Positions 17,862 to 26,930 of a stretch of 64,000 nucleotides of DNA are shown piece by piece. The stretch covers positions 3,159,001 through 3,223,000 of the forward strand of contig CP011265.1 in assembly GCA_000972765.1 (NCBI GenBank), given 5' to 3'. Position numbers and translations under genes: made by a program. Every line of letters begins with the position of its first letter. The stretch's first letter is position 1. The notes under the pieces were generated by a model, which was given only the letters and a program-made list of their open reading frames with translations, searched no databases and was not told the DNA's origin. The DNA comes from Verrucomicrobia bacterium IMCC26134. GTDB lineage: Bacteria > Verrucomicrobiota > Verrucomicrobiia > Opitutales > Opitutaceae.

Positions 17862-20800
17862 ATGAATCCCCCAAACAAACGTTCTTTCCAAGCCCGCTCC
17901 GCCGCATCCCTCCTGCTCGCCGCTATAGCCGCCTTGCCGGCCTTCGCCTACGACTTCTATAAGGCCGACAACGAAAGCAACCTGAACGTCGCCGCCGCCT
18001 GGGTGGACTCGACCGGCACCACGGTCACCGTCGCACCCCACAACAACGAAAACGTCACTCCGAATTTCTATGTCAATTCAGGCGACAACTGGATTTGGGA
18101 CAGCCGGGTCACTGCCGCCACCTACCTTGACGGCGTGCAAAACGTCCTCCTCGGCAATAATATCTGGACCAAGAGCCTCGTATTTAACGGCAACGCCGTG
18201 CCCGTTATCATCACGGGCACAACCAGCCTATCACTGACGATTAACAACGGCGGTGGCATCGACATGAGCGCCGCCACGCAGGATGTGACTTTTCAAACCC
18301 TTGCCACCGCCAGCAACGCCGGCATCCGCATATCCGCCGCGTCCAGTTCAGTTGCCTTCAATGTCGCCGCCGGTCGCACCCTGACCTTCAACGCCACCAA
18401 AATCGCAGTGCGCAGCGGTGGCAGTAATTCCCTTGTTACCTTTGCCGGCCCGGGCAAAGTCGTGTTCAACGATCAGTTCCAGGCCAGTCACGCCTCCATC
18501 GCCGGCGGTCGCGTCGAGTTCAATAGCACCACCGGCACCACTCGTATCGCCACCGCCACCACGGGAAGCCCCGTCCCCCCCATCAGCTACACCGATATCA
18601 ACGGCGGCGTAGTGATGGTAAACAACACCAGTGGCTCCGCCACCGGCGACAGTATCGTCAACGTCAACAGCACCGGCACCCTCGGCGGCGCCGGGAAGAT
18701 CACCGGCTCGACCAACAGCGTGGTCAACGCCGCCTCAGGCTCCACCCTCGCCCCCGGTAACGATGGCGTTGGCACCCTGAGCATCGGTAAGCTCAACCTC
18801 GGTGTTGGCAGCCTCATCCGCTGGGAGGCGACCAACCCCGCGACCGCCGATCTGCTCGCCATCACCACGCTCAACGGACTCACCCTCAACGGCGGCACCG
18901 TGTCCCTCTACAACCCGGGCACCACCGCCCCCCTCACCGCCGTCGGCACCTTTAATCTCTTCACTTACAGCGGCACCCTGAACGGCGCGCTCGCCAATCT
19001 CGCCATCGACCCCGCCACCATGATCGAGGGTCGCATCTACACCCTTGGCAATACAGGCACCGCCATCACCCTCACCATCGCCACCGAAGCGGCCATCGAA
19101 CGTTCGTGGGATGTCGACTCCTCCGGCAACTGGTCCACTGCCACCAACTGGACGGCGGACACCGTGCCCAACGCCGCCGGCACCATCGCCAAAATCACCG
19201 GCGTCGCCGGTGCGGTTCTCACCGCCCCGAGCACCATCACCCTCGATGCCCCGCACACCGTCGGCACCCTCGCCCTCGATGCCACCCAATCCGTCACGCT
19301 CGACGGCTCCGCGACCCTGACCCTCGATAACAACCTCACGGCCGCCACGGTCAACTCCTCCGGCGCCAACCACTTCATATCCGCTCCGCTCGCGCTCACC
19401 ACGGGCGGCGTTCTCGCGGACGTCGCAGCCTCCACCACCCTCACCCTCTCAGGCGATGTCAGCGGCACCGGAGCCGGTATCACCAAGTCCGGCGCCGGGA
19501 CCCTCCTGCTCACCGCCAACAACACCTACACCGGCTCCACCTCGGTATCCGCCGGCACCCTCCAGATCGGCGACGGCGGCACCACCGGTTTCGTGAGCGG
19601 CAACATCACCAACAGCGGCGTGATCCGCTTCAACCGCTCCGACTCTATTGCAGTGAGCGGCGTGCTGGGCGGCACCGGTCAAGTCCAGTTCACCGGCTTG
19701 GGCGACACGACCCTGTCCGCCAACAACACCTATTCCGGCGGCACTACCCTCTCGGCCGGCACACTCATCCTGAGCAATGGAAACGCGCTTCAAAACAGCA
19801 CGCTCACCTACTCGAGCACCGGAGGCAGCCTGAGCGTAGCCGATCCGGTCACGTCGCTCACGCTTGGCGGCCTCGCCGGCGACCGCGCACTGCCTTTGAC
19901 CAACACGCTCGGCACCGCGCTTGCCCTGAACGTCGGACAAAACAACTCCACCACCACTTACTCCGGCACGCCTTCCGGCAGTGGCGCCACCTTCACCAAG
20001 TCCGGCACCGGCGCGCTCACCCTCACCGGTAGCCATACCTACACCGGTAACACCACCGTATCCAACGGCACCTTGGAAATCGGCACCGGGTCCACCTTCA
20101 CCACTACCGCCGCTACTCTCGGTTCCGGCTCAGCCGCGCGTCTCTTGGTCAGCGGTGGCACTCTCAACGCCTCGGCTGCCTCCCTGCTCACCAACGCCTC
20201 GATCGGCTTTGAGGTCACAAGCGGCGTGGCCAACTTCGCTGGGGGCATCACCACTGAATCGAGCAACTCAGCCGCAGAACCGTTTATCAAGGTCACCGGC
20301 GGCACGCTCAATGCGTCCAGCATCAGCCTGAGCCGCGGCTCACTCAACGTCACCACAGAGCCGACCAGCGGCCAGGTGGCACAGGGACTCTATATCAACG
20401 GCGGCTCGGTCAATGTCTCCGGCGATCTCGGCATAGGATCGGTCTCGGGTGCCAACTCCTCTGTGAGCGCCCGCATGGACTCAGGGTCGCTCACGGTGGA
20501 CGGCGCCTTGACGGTCGGCATCAACAACACCGGCCGCTGGTCGGTCCTCGACATCAACGGCGGCACACTAACCGTCAACGACGCCACCTCCGGCCTGCTT
20601 ATCGGCAGTGGCTTTGCTGGTGAGGCGACCATGATCGTCCGCGGTTCCGGTGTCGTAAATGTGCCTCGCATCCAGTTCGGCCAGGGCGCTCTCGCCGGAA
20701 AATCCTATCTGAGTCTTTCCGCCGGATCGCTCTACGTCGGCACCGGCGGCCTGACCTTAGGCTCATCCGAGCCCACCTTCACCGCCGGTATCCGCCTCTT

Positions 20801-21800
20801 GGGCGGCACCCTCGGCGCCACTGGTGACTGGATTTCCACCATCCCGGTCAACCTGGGCGGCAGCCCCGCCATCGTCACCGGCGCGGACGCGGTAGACGCC
20901 CCGCACACGATCGACCTTCAAGGCACCGCCACCGGCCTGGGTTCACTCACCAAGAACGGCTCCGGCACGGTCCGTCTCTCCTCACCAGCGAACAACTACT
21001 ACGGTCCCACCATCGTAAATGGCGGCACCCTAGCGCTGGCCGGCCTCACGACCGATTTGGTCACCGTTAACACCACGGGCGCGCTCACCCCGCTCGGTCT
21101 TCTCACCGCCGAAATCGGAGCCACCATCAACGGCCGCCTCAATATCGGCTACAATGCCGCCGCCCCCACTCCGGTCAGCGGCATCACCAGCACCGCAGGC
21201 ACCATCACCCTCGGAGCGGCCTCCTCCCTCGACATCAGCGGCACCGGCACCCTCTCCGCCCCCGCCTATGTGCTGTTGAGAGACCTCGGAGCGACCGGCA
21301 TCACCGGCACCTTCGCGACCGTCACCGGCGTGCCCTCCGGCTATGTCCTGAACTACACCTACGACGATGACGCCAACGAGACCACTCCTCCCGTTGTCGC
21401 CTTGGTTGCAGCTCCCGTGTCCGATCCCTACACCGTCTGGGCCGACGCCTATCCCACGCTAAGCGACAGGCTCCTGGGTTCCGATCCGGATGGCGACGGC
21501 CTCACGAACCTGCAGGAATACGCCTTCTCCACCTCCCCGGTGGCCAGCGACAGCGCCGAAGCGTATGCCTTGGGCCGGGCTAGCAACAACCTGACCCTGA
21601 GCTTCGACCACCCGGCCGACTCCACGCTCACCTACGAGGTGCAGGCCAGCGACAACCTCACCGCCGCCAGCGGCGGTTGGTCCACCGTCAATACCTTCAC
21701 GCCCTTCGCCACGTCTGGCAACGCGACCTACACCGACACGGCCGACCTCACCGTCACGCCCCGCCGCTTCCTGCGTCTCTCGGTAACAAAAACACCCTGA
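17862..21800 (+). CDS. Giant secreted protein with autotransporter-associated beta-strand repeats
   Basis: 1312 aa with an N-terminal signal peptide (basic RSFQARSAA, then hydrophobic LLLAAIAALPAFA). The body is low-complexity Gly/Thr/Ser/Asn sequence of beta-helix type. It carries several copies of the autotransporter-associated beta-strand repeat, for example TKSGAGTLLLTANNTYTGST, TKSGTGALTLTGSHTYTGNT and the more diverged TKNGSGTVRLSSPANNYYGP. Near residue 1200 comes DPDGDGLTNLQEYAFSTSP, a calcium-loop-like linker common before C-terminal modules in Verrucomicrobiota, and the end is RRFLRLSVTKTP. There is no autotransporter barrel and no PEP-CTERM signal. It is probably a surface or secreted adhesin-like or carbohydrate-contact protein, an inference. 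A strong terminator follows. Confidence 0.85.
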   Translation: MNPPNKRSFQARSAASLLLAAIAALPAFAYDFYKADNESNLNVAAAWVDSTGTTVTVAPHNNENVTPNFYVNSGDNWIWDSRVTAATYLDGVQNVLLGNNIWTKSLVFNGNAVPVIITGTTSLSLTINNGGGIDMSAATQDVTFQTLATASNAGIRISAASSSVAFNVAAGRTLTFNATKIAVRSGGSNSLVTFAGPGKVVFNDQFQASHASIAGGRVEFNSTTGTTRIATATTGSPVPPISYTDINGGVVMVNNTSGSATGDSIVNVNSTGTLGGAGKITGSTNSVVNAASGSTLAPGNDGVGTLSIGKLNLGVGSLIRWEATNPATADLLAITTLNGLTLNGGTVSLYNPGTTAPLTAVGTFNLFTYSGTLNGALANLAIDPATMIEGRIYTLGNTGTAITLTIATEAAIERSWDVDSSGNWSTATNWTADTVPNAAGTIAKITGVAGAVLTAPSTITLDAPHTVGTLALDATQSVTLDGSATLTLDNNLTAATVNSSGANHFISAPLALTTGGVLADVAASTTLTLSGDVSGTGAGITKSGAGTLLLTANNTYTGSTSVSAGTLQIGDGGTTGFVSGNITNSGVIRFNRSDSIAVSGVLGGTGQVQFTGLGDTTLSANNTYSGGTTLSAGTLILSNGNALQNSTLTYSSTGGSLSVADPVTSLTLGGLAGDRALPLTNTLGTALALNVGQNNSTTTYSGTPSGSGATFTKSGTGALTLTGSHTYTGNTTVSNGTLEIGTGSTFTTTAATLGSGSAARLLVSGGTLNASAASLLTNASIGFEVTSGVANFAGGITTESSNSAAEPFIKVTGGTLNASSISLSRGSLNVTTEPTSGQVAQGLYINGGSVNVSGDLGIGSVSGANSSVSARMDSGSLTVDGALTVGINNTGRWSVLDINGGTLTVNDATSGLLIGSGFAGEATMIVRGSGVVNVPRIQFGQGALAGKSYLSLSAGSLYVGTGGLTLGSSEPTFTAGIRLLGGTLGATGDWISTIPVNLGGSPAIVTGADAVDAPHTIDLQGTATGLGSLTKNGSGTVRLSSPANNYYGPTIVNGGTLALAGLTTDLVTVNTTGALTPLGLLTAEIGATINGRLNIGYNAAAPTPVSGITSTAGTITLGAASSLDISGTGTLSAPAYVLLRDLGATGITGTFATVTGVPSGYVLNYTYDDDANETTPPVVALVAAPVSDPYTVWADAYPTLSDRLLGSDPDGDGLTNLQEYAFSTSPVASDSAEAYALGRASNNLTLSFDHPADSTLTYEVQASDNLTAASGGWSTVNTFTPFATSGNATYTDTADLTVTPRRFLRLSVTKTP

Positions 21801-21841
21801 AGCCAACTGTTCGGGTTGATCCAGCCCTGAACGTCTAGCTG

Positions 21842-21872
21842 CCCCGCCGGCCCCGTGCCGGCGGGGTTTTTT
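21842..21872 (+). terminator. Rho-independent terminator after the beta-repeat gene
   Basis: Perfect 9-bp GC stem CCCCGCCGG / CCGGCGGGG (21842-21850 with 21858-21866), 7-nt loop, then six T. It lies 42 bp after the stop of the large repeat protein. Confidence 0.92.
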
Positions 21873-21986
21873 ACGCCCGGTCCGCTCGCGCCCGACTCAA
21901 CGCACGATCACGAGACGGCAGTCGCCGCAGCCGGAACTCCCGCCAGACTGGCTAATTTCGCGGACTCAGCCTACTGAATTCCTGTC

Positions 21987-22613
21987 ATGGCCCCCGCGTT
22001 CAACGACCCCGATCAACCGCCGCCCGATTCGGCGGAGTCCGATCCCGTCGCCCATGACGCAGCGTTGATCGCCCGCGCCCGCGCCGGCGAAGAGCGCGCT
22101 TTCGGCGAGTTGATGCAGGCCCACTATCCCGCGACCTTCCGCCTCGTCGTCGCCATCCTGCGCCACGAACACGATGCCCGGGATGTTTGCCAGGAAGTCT
22201 GGCTCACCGTCTGGAAAACCCTCCCGACCTATCGCGGCGAGTCGCGCTTCTCCACCTGGCTGCACCCCATCGCCACCCGCCGCGCGATCGACCACCTGCG
22301 CAAACGCCGGCGTTGGTTCTCACGCTTCCTGCCGTTTTCCACCGGCCCGGATGATCGCCTGGGCGTGCCCGAACCTCCATCCGCTGTCGATACGCCCGCC
22401 GATTTCGCCGCCGCCGAACGCCGCGCCCATTTCGAAAAAGCTCTCGCCGAGCTGCCCCCGCTCCTGCGCGCCGCGCTCGCCTTGCGCGAGATCGAGGGCC
22501 AGACTTACGAACAGATCGCCCGCTCGCTCGAGTGCCCGGTCGGCACCGTCATGTCCCGCCTCCACAAGGCCCGCCACCTTCTCGCCAAAAAACTCCAGTC
22601 CTACCGCCCATGA
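21987..22613 (+). CDS. ECF-type RNA polymerase sigma factor
   Basis: 208 aa. The sigma-70 region 2 is seen in FGELMQAHYPATFRLVVAIL and RDVCQEVWLTVWKTLPTYRG, the latter with the core-binding and -10 recognition helices. Region 4 is seen in REIEGQTYEQIARSLECPVG followed by TVMSRLHKARHLLAKKL, the -35 helix-turn-helix. Length and domain content fit the extracytoplasmic-function group. The stop overlaps the start of a secreted protein gene (ATGA, 22610-22613), and a zinc-finger anti-sigma gene lies three genes on, so this is a sigma/anti-sigma unit with two envelope proteins between. The stimulus is unknown. Confidence 0.9.
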   Translation: MAPAFNDPDQPPPDSAESDPVAHDAALIARARAGEERAFGELMQAHYPATFRLVVAILRHEHDARDVCQEVWLTVWKTLPTYRGESRFSTWLHPIATRRAIDHLRKRRRWFSRFLPFSTGPDDRLGVPEPPSAVDTPADFAAAERRAHFEKALAELPPLLRAALALREIEGQTYEQIARSLECPVGTVMSRLHKARHLLAKKLQSYRP

Positions 22614-23065
22614 AAATCGCCGCCGTCCTCTTCGCCGCCGCCTGCCTCTTCACCACTTTTTCCGCCCGCGCCCTGGCCCAGGCCGCGCCCGCCGCCAAGA
22701 CCGCCATTGAGGCCGTGCTCGTCGTCGCGTCAAAAGCCCCCGGCAAAGCCGATCCCCGCCTCGCCGCCTACGATACCACCCTCCGCCGCGTGCTGCGGTT
22801 TGAGAGTTTCCAATACGTAGGCCGTGGACGCGCGGCCCTGACCATCCCCGGCGAAAGCAGCCTCGACCTTGGAGGCGGCCAGCACCTCGAACTCAAGACC
22901 GCACCCGCCGCCGACCAGCGCCTCCATGTGCAGGTGAGCTGGTTCGACGGCCCGCGCTTGCGCATGAACACCGTCCTCGTGCTCCGGCCCGGAATTCCCG
23001 CCGTCCTCGGCGGCCCCGCTCGCGCGGACGGAGCAGTTTACGCCATCATTCTCACCGCAAATTGA
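22610..23065 (+). CDS. Secreted hypothetical protein in the sigma-factor operon
   Basis: 151 aa starting MKIAAVLFAAACLFTTFSAR, a signal peptide cleaved near ALAQA. The mature part is small and beta-rich (FESFQYVGRGRAALTIPGES, DQRLHVQVSWFDGPRLRMNT, AVYAIILTAN), with no motif I can assign. The start at 22610 is preferred over the longer frame from 22532 because it begins with a signal peptide and overlaps the sigma gene stop. Translational coupling suggests co-function with the sigma factor, perhaps as an envelope sensor, but this is only inferred from position. Confidence 0.7.
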   Translation: MKIAAVLFAAACLFTTFSARALAQAAPAAKTAIEAVLVVASKAPGKADPRLAAYDTTLRRVLRFESFQYVGRGRAALTIPGESSLDLGGGQHLELKTAPAADQRLHVQVSWFDGPRLRMNTVLVLRPGIPAVLGGPARADGAVYAIILTAN

Positions 23066-23150
23066 GCCGCCGGTTTTCGGGTTTAAAAAATAAAGCGAAT
23101 AAACGCTGCCTGGGCTTCGTCTCACCTTCCGAACCCAACCCGGGAACACC

Positions 23151-23654
23151 ATGAAAACCTCCATCATCCTCGCCGCCGCTCTCTCTGGTCTCGCCACCGT
23201 GCCCCAGACCGCCAGCGCCGGCCACAACGACAAAGCCTGGATCGCTGTCGGCAGCTTCCTCGGCGGCGTCCTCATCGGTTCGCAAATCGAACGCCACTCG
23301 GGCCCGCCCCCCGTCGTCTATTGCCCTCCACCGCCCTGCAAGCCCGCGCCTTCCGGCTACTGGAAGACCGTGCAGACTCGCATCTACGTTCCCGCGCGCT
23401 GGATCATCACCACCGACCGCTGCGGCCGCCAGACCCGAGTCTGCCAGCCAGCCTACTACACTTACGAATCCCATCGCGTATGGGTGGACACCACTCCCGT
23501 CTACCGCGTGGAACACCACGATCATCAGGACCGCGACTGGGGCCAAGATAGCCGCCGGGATCATGACGACCGAGGCTACAGTTCCTCTCGTCCCGACGAA
23601 CGCACCGATAACTTCGTCGCCTCCCACGAGACCCGCCCTCGCTCTCGTTTCTAA
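23151..23654 (+). CDS. Secreted hypothetical protein, proline/tyrosine/histidine rich
   Basis: 167 aa with a signal peptide (MKTSIILAAALSGLATVPQT, cleaved near ASA). A glycine-rich hydrophobic helix follows (GSFLGGVLIGSQIE), then a Pro/Cys segment (PPPVVYCPPPPCKPAPSG). The core is GYWKTVQTRIYVPARWIITT ... YYTYESHRVWVDTTPVYRVE, resembling the YXWV-type repeat proteins of Gram-negative envelopes. The tail is charged and disordered (His, Asp, Arg). Four cysteines are present in the mature part. It lies between the sigma and anti-sigma genes. No enzymatic function is suggested. Confidence 0.7.
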   Translation: MKTSIILAAALSGLATVPQTASAGHNDKAWIAVGSFLGGVLIGSQIERHSGPPPVVYCPPPPCKPAPSGYWKTVQTRIYVPARWIITTDRCGRQTRVCQPAYYTYESHRVWVDTTPVYRVEHHDHQDRDWGQDSRRDHDDRGYSSSRPDERTDNFVASHETRPRSRF

Positions 23655-23675
23655 ACCACCCGCCGTCCCATTAAC

Positions 23676-24194
23676 ATGAACTGCCGCGACGTAACCCCGC
23701 TCCTGTCCGCCGAACGCGACGGCCCGCTCAATGCGGCCGTGCGCGAGGCGCTGGAGCGGCACGTCGCGGCCTGCACGTCCTGCCAGCGCACCCGCGCCAG
23801 CCTCGCCGAAGCCACCGAGGTCTGGCGCACCGGGACCGGCCACACCACCACGCCCGATCCCGCCGGCGAGTGGCGAACCCTTCGCGCCAGCATCCGCTCC
23901 ATCGACTCCGGAAAAGTCCGGCTCGCGCCACGTCGCCTGACCGCCTGGCTGCTCGCGGCCGGCGCCGTCCCCTTTGCAACCGCCGCCGTTTGGCTGGCGA
24001 TTCTCGCGCTAAAACCCGCCGTCCCCTCTTCGATCAACACCGCTCCCGCCACCGTCGCCCTGTCCGCGCCGGCTCCCGCGCGAGCCGACTACGTCGAGAC
24101 GCCCGCCGACACTTCTCCCGTGGTCTACCTCGACCAGGAAAGCGGCTGGCTCATCGTCTGGGCTGAATCCACCGCCGCACCCGCTTCCGGCTAG
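23676..24194 (+). CDS. Zinc-finger anti-sigma factor (membrane)
   Basis: 172 aa. The N-terminal anti-sigma zinc finger is seen as H29-x3-C33-x2-C36 in ERHVAACTSCQ, preceded by MNCRDVTPLLSAERDG. One membrane helix follows (about 88-111, LTAWLLAAGAVPFATAAVWL), then a short periplasmic tail. It should hold the ECF sigma factor at the membrane until a signal releases it. Unlike most pairs, it is separated from the sigma gene by two small secreted-protein genes. Its 3' end overlaps the convergent sugar-kinase gene by 4 bp. Confidence 0.82.
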   Translation: MNCRDVTPLLSAERDGPLNAAVREALERHVAACTSCQRTRASLAEATEVWRTGTGHTTTPDPAGEWRTLRASIRSIDSGKVRLAPRRLTAWLLAAGAVPFATAAVWLAILALKPAVPSSINTAPATVALSAPAPARADYVETPADTSPVVYLDQESGWLIVWAESTAAPASG

Positions 24195-25156
24195 GCCGGA
24201 CTTTGCCCTACCCGGCGGATCTCCACCCTGTCTGCCCACCCGGCGATTGTTCCCGTGCCCGCCAAGGCCCGCAATGAATACGCCGTCGCCCGCCGGGCGC
24301 ACTCCGCCAGGGACAAGCCCTCCAGCCGGGAAGCGACGATCCCTGCCACCATCGCGTCGCCCGCCCCCACCGTGCTGCCCTCGCGGATCATCGGGCCACG
24401 CGCCAACACCACGGCATCCGCCGTCACAAAACACCCCCCCTCCGCACCGCGGGAAACCACCACCAATCCCGTCCCCGCCGCGACAATTGCTTTCGCCGCG
24501 GCCACAATCGAGTCCGTATCCGGTAATCTACGACCTGCGATTTCCTCCAGTTCATGCACATTGGGCTTTGCCACCTCCGGCCCCGCCGCCAATCCGATCC
24601 GCAAAGCTTCTCCGCTCGTATCCAAAGCCACCCGCACGCCCCGCACCTTTAAACGGCGGATGGAGCTCGCGTAAAAGTTCGCCGGCACGCCCGGCGGTAG
24701 ACTCCCCGCCAGCACGCACCAGGTGGCCTCCGCCGCATCAATGCGAGCAGCCAGCTCCACGAGAGCGGAGTCGTCCGGCCCGAGGCCGGGAAAATTCAGG
24801 TCCGTCGTCTCGCCGCGCGCACGGTCGACGATCTTGATCCCCATGCGCGTCGCTCCCGGCAGCCTCACACAATTGTCCGCAATCCCTGAGGCATCGAAAA
24901 ACGTGGCAAATTCCGCCTCGTTCTCCCGCCCGAGAAACCCGTGCGCGGACACCCGGTGCCCCTCACGCGCCAACGCCGCCGCCACATTCACCCCCTTGCC
25001 ACCAGGCAGTCGCCCGCCGGATTCGACCCGGTTCACCGCGCCTAGGTGCAGCTCCCTCGCCAGCACCGTAACGTCGATGGCGGGGTTGAGCGTGACTGCG
25101 ATCACCGCGGGAGCGAGGGGGGAACGAGCTGTGTAAGTCGGCACCCCGTCACTCAA
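24191..25156 (-). CDS. 1-phosphofructokinase-type PfkB sugar kinase
   Basis: 321 aa of the PfkB/ribokinase superfamily. VTLNPAIDVTVLARELHLGA near the start and RLPGGKGVNVAAALAREGH match the hexose-phosphate kinase branch (1-phosphofructokinase, tagatose-6-phosphate kinase). The catalytic signature is TVGAGDAMVAGIVASRLEG near residue 272, where Asp is the general base. It should phosphorylate a sugar phosphate with ATP in the cytoplasm, with fructose 1-phosphate the leading candidate. No fructose PTS or sugar transporter gene is adjacent, so substrate assignment is tentative. It is transcribed alone. Confidence 0.82.
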   Translation of the reverse strand: MSDGVPTYTARSPLAPAVIAVTLNPAIDVTVLARELHLGAVNRVESGGRLPGGKGVNVAAALAREGHRVSAHGFLGRENEAEFATFFDASGIADNCVRLPGATRMGIKIVDRARGETTDLNFPGLGPDDSALVELAARIDAAEATWCVLAGSLPPGVPANFYASSIRRLKVRGVRVALDTSGEALRIGLAAGPEVAKPNVHELEEIAGRRLPDTDSIVAAAKAIVAAGTGLVVVSRGAEGGCFVTADAVVLARGPMIREGSTVGAGDAMVAGIVASRLEGLSLAECARRATAYSLRALAGTGTIAGWADRVEIRRVGQSPA

Positions 25157-25363
25157 CCCAATCCTCCGCCGCCCGGCAAAACCTTTGCGCCGCCCGTCGT
25201 CACCGTCCCCTCCGCGCCTTTAACTCGCAGGGTATGCGCCGCCATTTTTTGCGACTGTTTTCGATGCGCACAGAGCAATGCCGCCGCGCGCACTATTAAG
25301 TTAAAGACGCATTGGCTCTCTTTGTGCTGCTAATGCCATCAGGACACAACCAGTCCCCTCTTC

Positions 25364-25957
25364 ATGGTCCATCCCCATACGGAAATCCGGTTCGTCAACG
25401 ATATCATCGGCTGGGGCGTTTTCGCCAACCGTTTCATACCCAAGGGCACCATCATCTGGGCGCTCGATTCCTTGGATCAGCACTTCACCCCCGAACAAGT
25501 CGCGGCCATGCCGGCCTATGCCCAGCGACAGATCGGCATCTACGCCTACGTGGATTCCCGCTCAAACCATATCTTGTGCTGGGACCACGCCCGGTTTTTC
25601 AACCACTCCTGCGCGGCCAATTGCCTGAGCGTCGGCTATGATTTCGAGCTGGCAATCCGTGACATCCAGCCGGGCGAGGAGCTGACAGACGATTACGGCA
25701 CGCTGAACCCGGCCGAGACCTTCCCCTGTCATTGCGGCTCCGCAAGCTGCCGCCAGTCCGTGCTGCCGGACGACATGCTGCGCCTTGGCGAACGCTGGAA
25801 CCACGCCGCCCGCGAGGCTTTTTTCCTCATTCCCAAGGTCCACCAACCTCTCTGGGAAATCGTGCGCGACCGCACCGAGATCGAAGCCGCGCTCGCCGAG
25901 CCGCCGCGACTGCGTCCGATCCATCATCACTACTATGCGCGTGCCGTAGGGGCCTAG
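25364..25957 (+). CDS. SET-domain protein (putative lysine methyltransferase)
   Basis: 197 aa. SET-domain landmarks are all present: GWGVFANRFIPKGTIIW at the start, the S-adenosylmethionine and knot motif FFNHSCAANC (Asn-His-Ser-Cys at 80-83), GEELTDDYG (near 104-112, with the Tyr of the active site), and a post-SET cysteine cluster CHCGSASCR (C122, C124, C129) able to bind zinc with a cysteine in the knot. Such proteins methylate lysines; bacterial targets are mostly unknown. The gene is convergent with the DTW-domain gene, 2 bp apart. It probably derives from the small bacterial SET group rather than the chlamydial NUE type. Confidence 0.85.
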   Translation: MVHPHTEIRFVNDIIGWGVFANRFIPKGTIIWALDSLDQHFTPEQVAAMPAYAQRQIGIYAYVDSRSNHILCWDHARFFNHSCAANCLSVGYDFELAIRDIQPGEELTDDYGTLNPAETFPCHCGSASCRQSVLPDDMLRLGERWNHAAREAFFLIPKVHQPLWEIVRDRTEIEAALAEPPRLRPIHHHYYARAVGA

Positions 25958-25959
25958 CA

Positions 25960-26712
25960 CTACGCAGCTCCGGCATCCCCGGTCTCAGCGTCTCTGACAG
26001 CCGCCGCTTCAAGGTTGGGCCTGCGCCTGGCATACTCCGCCAATAACTCCGGAAACGCGGTAGCCACAGGCGAATCGGCTAGATAGGCCGCAGCCTCCGC
26101 TTTGCGCCCACGGGCGCACAGACCCGCATAGACGTGCACCTCGAACTGAAGGCGCAGTCTTGCAGCCGGCTCCGCATGACCTAGCGCATCCAACAAAAAC
26201 AACATGGCCTCGAATGTGGAAAACCTGCCTTCGCCATTTTGCGCGCGGAGTTGATAACGGCTCGTCCCTGCCATAGGCAGTCGCACGCGACGGCCCCAGC
26301 CCTCCACCGCGGCCAACATCCCGCCTGCCTGGGCCCAGCTCGCATCCAACAGCAGCACTTGCAGGCGGACTCCCTTTCCCACCGCAGCCTCAGGCAGCAT
26401 CTCGCCATGCGGATGGAGTATCCACAGCTCCGCACCGGACCGCATTATCTCCTCCTTCACCAACGGTCGCTCCCTCCGATAAAGGTGAATGCGGGCGCCA
26501 TCCACCACCCGCGTAATCAAATTACCGGTGCTTGTAGGCCTGTAAGACTCCAAATGATGCTGCAAAATATCTATATCCACAGGACAAGGTCCGGCGGACT
26601 GGACCGCACATATACACCAGCGCCGTGGCAGCTCACATCGTTCACAACGCACTACGCCCTTCAGCACCACGCTTCGTCCCATAACATCAAAGTTGGCCAC
26701 CCCCTTTACCAT
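25960..26712 (-). CDS. DTW-domain tRNA-uridine aminocarboxypropyltransferase
   Basis: 250 aa. A zinc-type motif CERCELPRRWCIC (C23, C26, C33, C35) opens the protein. The domain then runs DIDILQHHLESYRPTSTGNL, LWILHPHGEM, LLLDASWAQAGGML (the 'DTW' signature, here DASW at 123-126) and GRFSTFEAMLFLLDAL. Members transfer the aminocarboxypropyl group of S-adenosylmethionine to uridine to make acp3U in tRNA. An alternative start is Met11 (26682). It is convergent with the SET gene; the 220 bp upstream is AT-rich. Confidence 0.82.
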   Translation of the reverse strand: MVKGVANFDVMGRSVVLKGVVRCERCELPRRWCICAVQSAGPCPVDIDILQHHLESYRPTSTGNLITRVVDGARIHLYRRERPLVKEEIMRSGAELWILHPHGEMLPEAAVGKGVRLQVLLLDASWAQAGGMLAAVEGWGRRVRLPMAGTSRYQLRAQNGEGRFSTFEAMLFLLDALGHAEPAARLRLQFEVHVYAGLCARGRKAEAAAYLADSPVATAFPELLAEYARRRPNLEAAAVRDAETGDAGAA

Positions 26713-26930
26713 TGGTCAATAGCACCGCTGAAAACACGAGCCCCACCCCTCGTAATCCCGCCGAGTAAAACCCAACTCTATTTTATTATCACAAGGCCTG
26801 CGTAATAATACGTATACCCAAACAGCACATTGCCTTTTGACACACAAGAGCTGTGAAAATATAGTAAAACATCAATAACGCTGATATCTTGCGGAAATAT
26901 ACATGTTTTGTTTTTTATAATTTTTAAGCC

